This document shows positions 8,240 through 13,042 of a DNA stretch of 13,042 nt, piece by piece. The notes beneath the pieces were generated by a model. That model saw nothing but the letters and a program-made list of their open reading frames with translations. It was not told the DNA's origin and ran no database searches. How positions within the stretch are numbered: the stretch's first letter is position 1; each line of letters begins with the position of its first letter. Made by a program: the position numbers and the translations under genes. Origin of the DNA: Euperipatoides rowelli (Eukaryota; Onychophora; Udeonychophora; Euonychophora; Peripatopsidae); assembly GCA_003024985.2 (NCBI GenBank), contig PXIH01S0022351.1; one strand, 5' to 3'.

Positions 8240-9488
8240 ACTGTGACTTGAATGTAAATAGAAATAGGCTTTCAAGCAATAGTCTTGTTTAAAAAAATAA
8301 TAATTTGGAGCAAAAATTAAATAAAATAAAATAACATTATTTGTTTTATTTATAAGTGATTAAATTGTGAAGGATGGTAATTAGCAAATCTCAAATTATT
8401 AAAATAAAAATATGATTGATCAGTTAAAGGCCACTTTGAAGTCTGGGGACCCTAGACGTTGTATACTTTGTCAACCTTATAATTGCGCCACTGTGCAAAA
8501 GTCACCACATACCATCAACTTTATGGCTATGATAATAACTTAAAGAATATTATACAGTAGCGGATAATAGTGTTTAGTTTACTGTTTGATACAATTATAA
8601 CATGGAATTTTTATTTACCTGAATTGTGAATAAAGGGGAAAAAAAATAAGGCCATATTAAATTAGTTTGAAGTTCATTAGCCTATCTCTCATCTTTAGCT
8701 TCTGTTACAAGATGATAAATTATAATGAAATCTACACTGTATAAATAAAAAAGAGATACATAATTATACAGTAGATTTAGGCAACTGTATTGCTAGATTA
8801 ATATTTCACTAGGAAAAAAAAAGTTTTATTAGTTTTATAACGAAATGGCTTATTGTGGAATGATATTAGCAGATATGATTTCATGAAAAACAACTGGATG
8901 ACTATAACCAGGAAAAGATTTATAGCCCATGATAAAAACAAAACAAAAAAACAATTAAATCGTTAATATTTTAATTGAAGAAAATTTTCTGCATCAATTC
9001 AATAGGATGATTACAATCCATATCCTGGAAGATCTACCTTATAAAACTGCATTAATATTCTGTGTCTAATGTTTCTGTTCTTTAGAAATAATTTGAAAGC
9101 TCAGTCATGCTGATTTTTATCTTTCCACTGATAGAGTACCTTCGTTAAGAAATGTAATATCCAATTTATAGATTATAAATTCAATCACAAGAACAGAGGA
9201 AGTATATTGTTAAAAAAAATGATAAGGGTTCTACAATTACCTTCATAAAAATTAGCTTTATTTTTTTTAAAAAAAAAATCAAACCTTATACAACAATATA
9301 TTTTTTAAGTATACCATATCATTAGTGAAGAACTCCTCACATCTTTGCCTCCAAATGAAATGGATGAAGAAGCCACAAAAGAGGCATTCAAATAAATATT
9401 TTTATTTTATTATAAAATATATAAACTGCCATAACATAGATTTTAACCTAAATATGCATGCCAGTTCAATACTTTATAATATTATTTA
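8240..9488. other. AT-rich non-coding stretch
   Basis: No gene, RNA or recognised transposon over 1.2 kb. A less AT-rich patch near 8425-8515 is not recognised. A T8A10 block lies near 9262-9280, giving a short self-complementary run. Confidence 0.5.
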
Positions 9489-9493
9489 CCACC

Positions 9494-9613
9494 TGACGAG
9501 CTCGTTTCACAATAGCCTTGATCGTCTGAGGTGGGGCCCTATTATGGTAGGGGTGACGAGCTCGTTTCACAATAGCCTTGATCGTCNGAGGTGGGGCCCT
9601 ATTATGGTAGGGG
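9494..9613. repeat. exact 60-base tandem duplication, GC-rich
   Basis: Unit 1 (9494-9553) and unit 2 (9554-9613) are identical apart from an N at 9587 in unit 2, where unit 1 has T. The unit is much richer in G and C than the surroundings and contains ACGAGCTCGT and GGGGCCC, both self-complementary. The left unit can fold: 9489-9494 plus 9495-9499 pair with 9529-9534 plus 9522-9526, with a two-base bulge and a ~22-base loop. The left arm of that stem reaches into the flank, so only unit 1 has the full hairpin. Because the period is a multiple of three, both units stay in one frame, but the translation is not recognised. Confidence 0.9.
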
Positions 9614-9619
9614 GGGATG

Positions 9620-11180
9620 AAACACAATTCATCTTGTTAATCCATTATATTTAAATCTAAAATATCATTGGCTTACAAATAAAACACATTAAGTCAAAAA
9701 ACATAGTTATGAACAAATTAAGTAAATAGAAATAGGCCTAGCATCAACATGTTTCTGTGTCTTTCTTGAATGAACAGTAGCCTATAACTCACTAAGTCAT
9801 GACTTAGTGAGTTTTATCATAGATATAGATTAGAAATCTATGGTTTCATTTTTTGAAAAGATACACTAGGGACATGTAAATCAACTAAGTCTCCTAGTGG
9901 GTCATGTGTTTCTGAAAATGAAATTCAACGAAAGTACAACTTAGAGGACTTCACCGGTCAAAAGATTTCAACATTCTTATTGAGAAAAACTAAACGCTCA
10001 AAGCTTGAAAATTTTGCCTTTGTGTTGTTTCACTTGTAAGCCGACAATATATGGAGTGAAGGGAGAGACCTGATATGGAAAAATGACTAAGAGATCTTAT
10101 CGTTAAAATATTTTGCATCATTGTATTATAGTTGTGCAGCAATAATTAATCCTTTGACATCTTTCTGTTCTCTATTATTTTAAGTTTTTGTGTCGTATTT
10201 TTTTTAGTTATGAAGTTTTTCTTTACATATGTAGAATACCAAGAATGGAATCTTGTCGGTGTATCGTATCGTTAGAATATAAGGTCAGCATCATAGTGGT
10301 ATTTTCAATTTCTCATTTACGGCATTAGAAAATGCTTCTTTTACAAAAACAAAAGTTATACAACAAATTATAAAATTAAATATTAATATTAAATTAGAAA
10401 AATATAGTTATGAAATATGAATAGCCTATTATAAATTGATTTAGACAAGGTGACTATACTGATAGGCTTTAATGCATTGTAAAATTATTTTGGCAGTGAA
10501 AATACGATTTTATCCGTGTTTGTGCAGACCGCATCTGAGGGCAAATTATTGCATGTGTGAAGTACAACATCTTCGGAACCAGTTGGTCTAACCTCATCAA
10601 CGTTGTGTGTAAGAGCTATTTTTTTTTTAGAGTTTATAACCAAGGTATGTTAAAATCACCATAATTAAACAGATTTTAATAAATGAAATCAGTATCCAGT
10701 TTGCCATGATCTAAACTTTGTTACTACAAAAAATGTAATAGTAATAATATTTGATAGTATTTACATTTTTACTTATGTTTTTAAACCAGTGAAATTCAAT
10801 AGGCACATTAAAAAACATATTTTTACCTTAAATTCCAACATACTTAGGTATCTTAATTATTGAACTCTGTCTACCTTCTTACTATTGTTACATGTTTTTT
10901 ATTTTCTATTTATTAACAGAAATGTGAAGGTTTTAAAAGATTATATCAAGAATCTGCCAATCTCATGTCAAAATATTCTTAATCATTGTGAAATGACATT
11001 GAAGATTTCTGTATAATAACCTCAGTATTTTAATCACACACAAAAAATAACTGTCAAATATTTATAATCATAGATAAAATGATTTTACTGTATATTATAA
11101 AATACATTTAAACAAGGTTTTGAATATTTAAATTTTTGATAGTTATTATAAATACAGTAGTGTGAAATAGCCAATTCTGT
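9620..11180. other. AT-rich non-coding stretch with one palindrome
   Basis: Apart from the palindrome at 9786-9813, no gene, RNA or mobile element is recognised over about 1.5 kb. A slightly less AT-rich patch at 10505-10615 contains no recognisable exon. Confidence 0.5.
9786..9813. repeat. perfect 28-base palindrome
   Basis: Arms of 14 bases with no loop: AACTCACTAAGTCA followed directly by its reverse complement, centred between 9799 and 9800. It is followed by a smaller hairpin, ATAGATT-AGA-AATCTAT-like, at about 9825-9841. Perfect zero-loop palindromes of this length are unlikely by chance in a window this size. No binding protein or element is recognised. Confidence 0.9.
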
Positions 11181-11184
11181 CCAC

Positions 11185-11385
11185 CAATCAGAAAGTGCCA
11201 TGACATCATTATGCCACTTCTGGGGGGTGTGACCTAATTTGCATAAATTTGTGTATATATAATGAGGTGATGATGTCATCAACAATTTGCATGAGGGGCA
11301 TGCATATTTAATATTATTTGTGATGTCATCATGGAAGTTTCTGAATATGCTAATGAGATATGACATCATTAGCAATTATAACTTA
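11185..11385. repeat. array of TGATGTCATC and ATTTGCAT words
   Basis: About 200 bases hold four copies of a TGACATCAT/GATGTCATC word (near 11200, 11270, 11321, 11361) interleaved with octamer-like words: ATTTGCAT near 11237 and 11286, and ATGCTAAT near 11347. The words occur on both strands, at spacings of roughly 40-70 bases. They resemble CRE/AP-1 half-palindromes and POU octamer sites, but the regular mixture suggests a decayed tandem or dispersed repeat at least as strongly as an enhancer. The 96-codon reverse-strand open frame across it is a by-product. Confidence 0.6.
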
Positions 11386-11507
11386 TTGTTGGAGTTACAA
11401 ATTTTTTGGTGTATGTTGTGACATTAGGGTAAGTTTAGTCAATCTCTCTATGCTTTCTATCATTTCATCCATTAATCTATGAGTGTAATTGTGTTACGTA
11501 CTTTATA

Positions 11508-11610
11508 CAGGGGTGCTAACTAGTGACTTTTCTCACTTTTTTAAGAATTTGTCACTTTTCGTCACTTTTTTGAATATTCAGTTACATAAGTCACTTTTTC
11601 CCAGAAAATT
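11508..11610 (+). mobile_element. hAT-like terminus with TCACTTTT repeats
   Basis: Starting at 11508 the sequence reads CAGGGGTGCTAACTAGTGAC and continues with repeated (G)TCACTTTT words at about 11524-11541, 11550-11570 and 11589-11599. hAT transposons typically begin CAGNGGT or CAGTG and some animal families continue with GCCAACTAG and repeated CGACTTT-type words. This looks like a diverged member. The eight bases before it (ACTTTATA, 11500-11507) would be the target-site copy, but no matching inverted end plus second copy was found downstream, so the element is probably truncated or the similarity is coincidental. Confidence 0.35.
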
Positions 11611-12311
11611 TCAAAAAAAAAATTCCCATAATGAAAACAGAACAAATTAATTAAGTTCAACCCAAAAAAATATCCAGGAAAAATTATAAAAATAAAAATA
11701 GAAAAGCTATCAGTTATAGGAAAGATAAAACACCTTCCTTTTTCTATTTTACATATTTCTTTGTTTTTCCTAGGTGTTAGAAATTGTTCGTGTTTTTCTC
11801 CCACTCGTGAATTTACTGAGAAAGTGTGGTGATTTATACTTTCTTTTTGCAATTGGAACTTGCTGAAAGGTATGTCATCTTTTTTTTTTCTGAAATTATT
11901 GTAATGCATTTTTTATGTAGGGTTTAATTGTTAAATCCACTTTTTTTTCTTTATTTTTATATAACTTATTTAATGTTTTATTATTTGTATTGCATATTTT
12001 AGAAACTGAACTTTTTATTATGTTTCATATTAACTATGGAAAATTATGATCCGTATCTACTTTCTGTTGCAAATCAAACCTCAACTACAGTGCCTATAAT
12101 ATCTAGTGTGCCGTTCACTTTAAAAAGCTACTTCCAAAATTCATGAAAATTATAGATGGCGCTCGCAGGCATAGAACCATCACTAAATCATACAGTGCAA
12201 TGCAAATTAATGATAAACAGCATATTGTTTAAAGCAACTGTAAATTATTATGAGCTGTCCAATTTATTGAACAAGTAGACAAGGAAAAAGAAAAAATATC
12301 AATCGTTATAT
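11611..12311. other. AT-rich stretch downstream of hAT-like terminus
   Basis: No gene recognised. On the - strand a 115-codon frame is open over 11562-11909. Its translation is low-complexity, rich in F, I and K, and shows no recognisable motif, as expected from poly-T and poly-A runs. A CTCF-core-like word (TAGATGGCGCTC) lies at 12153-12164. Confidence 0.5.
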
Positions 12312-12371
12312 TATCACTTATTGAAGCATGTTCTATAAGTTATATCACTTATTGAAGCATGTTCTATAATT
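12312..12371. repeat. 31-base tandem duplication
   Basis: TATCACTTATTGAAGCATG plus TTCTATAA occurs at 12312 and again at 12343, with a period of 31 bases. The two copies are identical over about 27 bases and then diverge. Probably a simple, recent duplication. Confidence 0.85.
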
Positions 12372-12640
12372 ATTTTAATTAAAGTGATCGGCAGCACAAA
12401 CTAAATACATTATGATCGCTTAGAAACAGGTTAAAATAAGTCCCAACAGCCTTTCCGTATATAACGAAAATAGATGCGCAAATGTTAAAAATGCGGTAAA
12501 ATGGGATTGTTGCTGCCCATTTTTAGACAATCGTCATACATTGAGCGCTATCACTTCTGCAATTGTATATTATACATACTGTTATAAAGTAACTTATATA
12601 TTATAGCTAATGTATTTAAAAAGTAGCTATTTTAGTATTC
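12372..12640. other. AT-rich non-coding stretch
   Basis: No gene or RNA is recognised between the 31-base duplication and the AAATACTTT cluster. Confidence 0.45.
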
Positions 12641-12644
12641 TCAT

Positions 12645-12810
12645 TACAAAATACTTTAAGAAAAGTATTTGCAATACAAAATACTTTGCAAGAGTAGACT
12701 ATTTCCATGCTGATATCTTGTTGGAGAGTCATCGCGGTTCAACTCCCTGGACGTCACGTGAAGTTTATCAACAAAAAAATATTTTTTTTTTTTAAAAAAG
12801 AAAAGTATTT
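12645..12810. repeat. interleaved AAATACTTT direct and inverted words
   Basis: TACAAAATACTTT occurs at 12645-12657 and again at 12675-12687 (period 30), with the inverted word AAAGTATTT between them (12662-12670) and again at 12802-12810. The flanks (TTTAGTATTC near 12631 and TTTTAGTATAATTT near 12810) are also alike. This pattern fits a short non-autonomous transposon of about 200 bases with structured ends. The middle holds GGTTCAACTCC (12736-12746), a match to a tRNA B box, but no A box or tRNA fold was found, so a tRNA-derived SINE is only a weak alternative. Confidence 0.4.
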
Positions 12811-12837
12811 TTAGTATAATTTGAAATACATGCATTT

Positions 12838-12875
12838 TCAATTATGTCTTTCCTGATCAGGAAAGACATAATTGA
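12838..12875. repeat. perfect 38-base palindrome
   Basis: Arms of 19 bases with no loop, starting TCAATTATGTCTTTCCTGA and centred between 12856 and 12857. The word AGACATAATT recurs just downstream at about 12917-12926. The run could form a strong hairpin or cruciform. It directly abuts the AAATACTTT cluster, so it may mark an insertion or rearrangement edge. No protein site is recognised. Confidence 0.92.
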
Positions 12876-13042
12876 CAGTAAGCTTATACAGTATGTACAT
12901 ATATATATTATTTTAAGACATAATTCTTAACTATTGTTTACTATACAGTAGCTAGCGGATTATACTATAATTTATAAATCTAAATCTAAAATCTAAATGT
13001 CATAAATATAAATTAAAAATACCCTATCGAAAATTAATTCTA

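Noticed and set aside
7829-8275. Two adjacent - strand open frames (71 and 76 codons)
   Set aside because: They are the right inverted repeat read in the same direction as the left one. The similarity is at the DNA level and there is no protein motif.
9325-9654. 109-codon + strand open frame with a 20-residue repeat
   Set aside because: The residue repeat comes from the 60-base DNA duplication, whose period is a multiple of three. The rest is AT-rich and unrecognised.
11562-11909. 115-codon - strand open frame, the longest in the window
   Set aside because: Low-complexity F/I/K-rich translation from poly-T and poly-A runs, overlapping the hAT-like terminus. No recognisable domain.
12736-12746. 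tRNA B-box match GGTTCAACTCC
   Set aside because: No A box at the right distance, no complementary T-arm stem and no acceptor stem, so neither a tRNA gene nor a SINE is supported.
1-13042. CRISPR array, bacterial operon or phage content
   Set aside because: No regularly spaced identical repeats with unique spacers, no ribosome-binding-site-spaced genes and no long frames. The composition and LINE remnant indicate a eukaryote.

Overview
This window looks like AT-rich, gene-poor DNA from an animal genome, most likely an invertebrate. The sequence is very AT-rich. It has no long open reading frame, no operon-like spacing, no tRNA or rRNA that I can recognise, and a few ambiguous bases (102, 7324, 7354-7355, 7658, 9587) of the kind seen in draft eukaryotic assemblies. 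Almost everything that can be identified is decayed mobile-element DNA. I see no intact protein-coding gene. Short TAGGCY/RGCCTA words recur through the whole window. The species cannot be named from this.

The main structure lies between about 3620 and 8212. Two inverted repeats (about 3620-4110 and 7850-8212, roughly 90% identical by eye over their outer 125 bases) face each other. Each contains a ~157-base sub-repeat, with two copies plus a stub on the left and one copy plus a stub on the right. Between them, on the + strand, lies a heavily broken gene (4911-5915 and 6601-7752). Its conceptual protein matches, from memory, a multi-copy family of uncharacterised invertebrate proteins. That family has two N-terminal Cys/His modules, a conserved core with an NFDH motif, and a cysteine-rich tesmin/TSO1-like CXC tail. 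The gene is split by the 3' end of a CR1/L2-like LINE in the same orientation (about 5916-6600). The simplest reading is a ~4.6 kb DNA transposon carrying the CXC-type gene, later hit by a 5'-truncated LINE, after which everything decayed.

Left flank (1-3600): mostly featureless AT-rich DNA. It holds a possible small exon on the - strand near 74-155, a possible first exon or promoter around 2090-2140, a Harbinger-like terminus candidate at 2473-2515, and a G-rich islet at 3296-3390.

Right flank (8240-13042): also gene-free but richer in small structures. It holds an exact 60-base tandem duplication (9494-9613), a perfect 28-base palindrome (9786-9813), a cluster of TGATGTCATC and ATTTGCAT words (11185-11385), a hAT-like terminus (11508-11610), a 31-base tandem duplication (12312-12371), a set of interleaved direct and inverted AAATACTTT words (12645-12810), and a perfect 38-base palindrome (12838-12875).

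There is no evidence that any of these genes work together today. The window is a record of nested insertions and decay. Family names are recognised by eye and carry the uncertainty stated in each entry.
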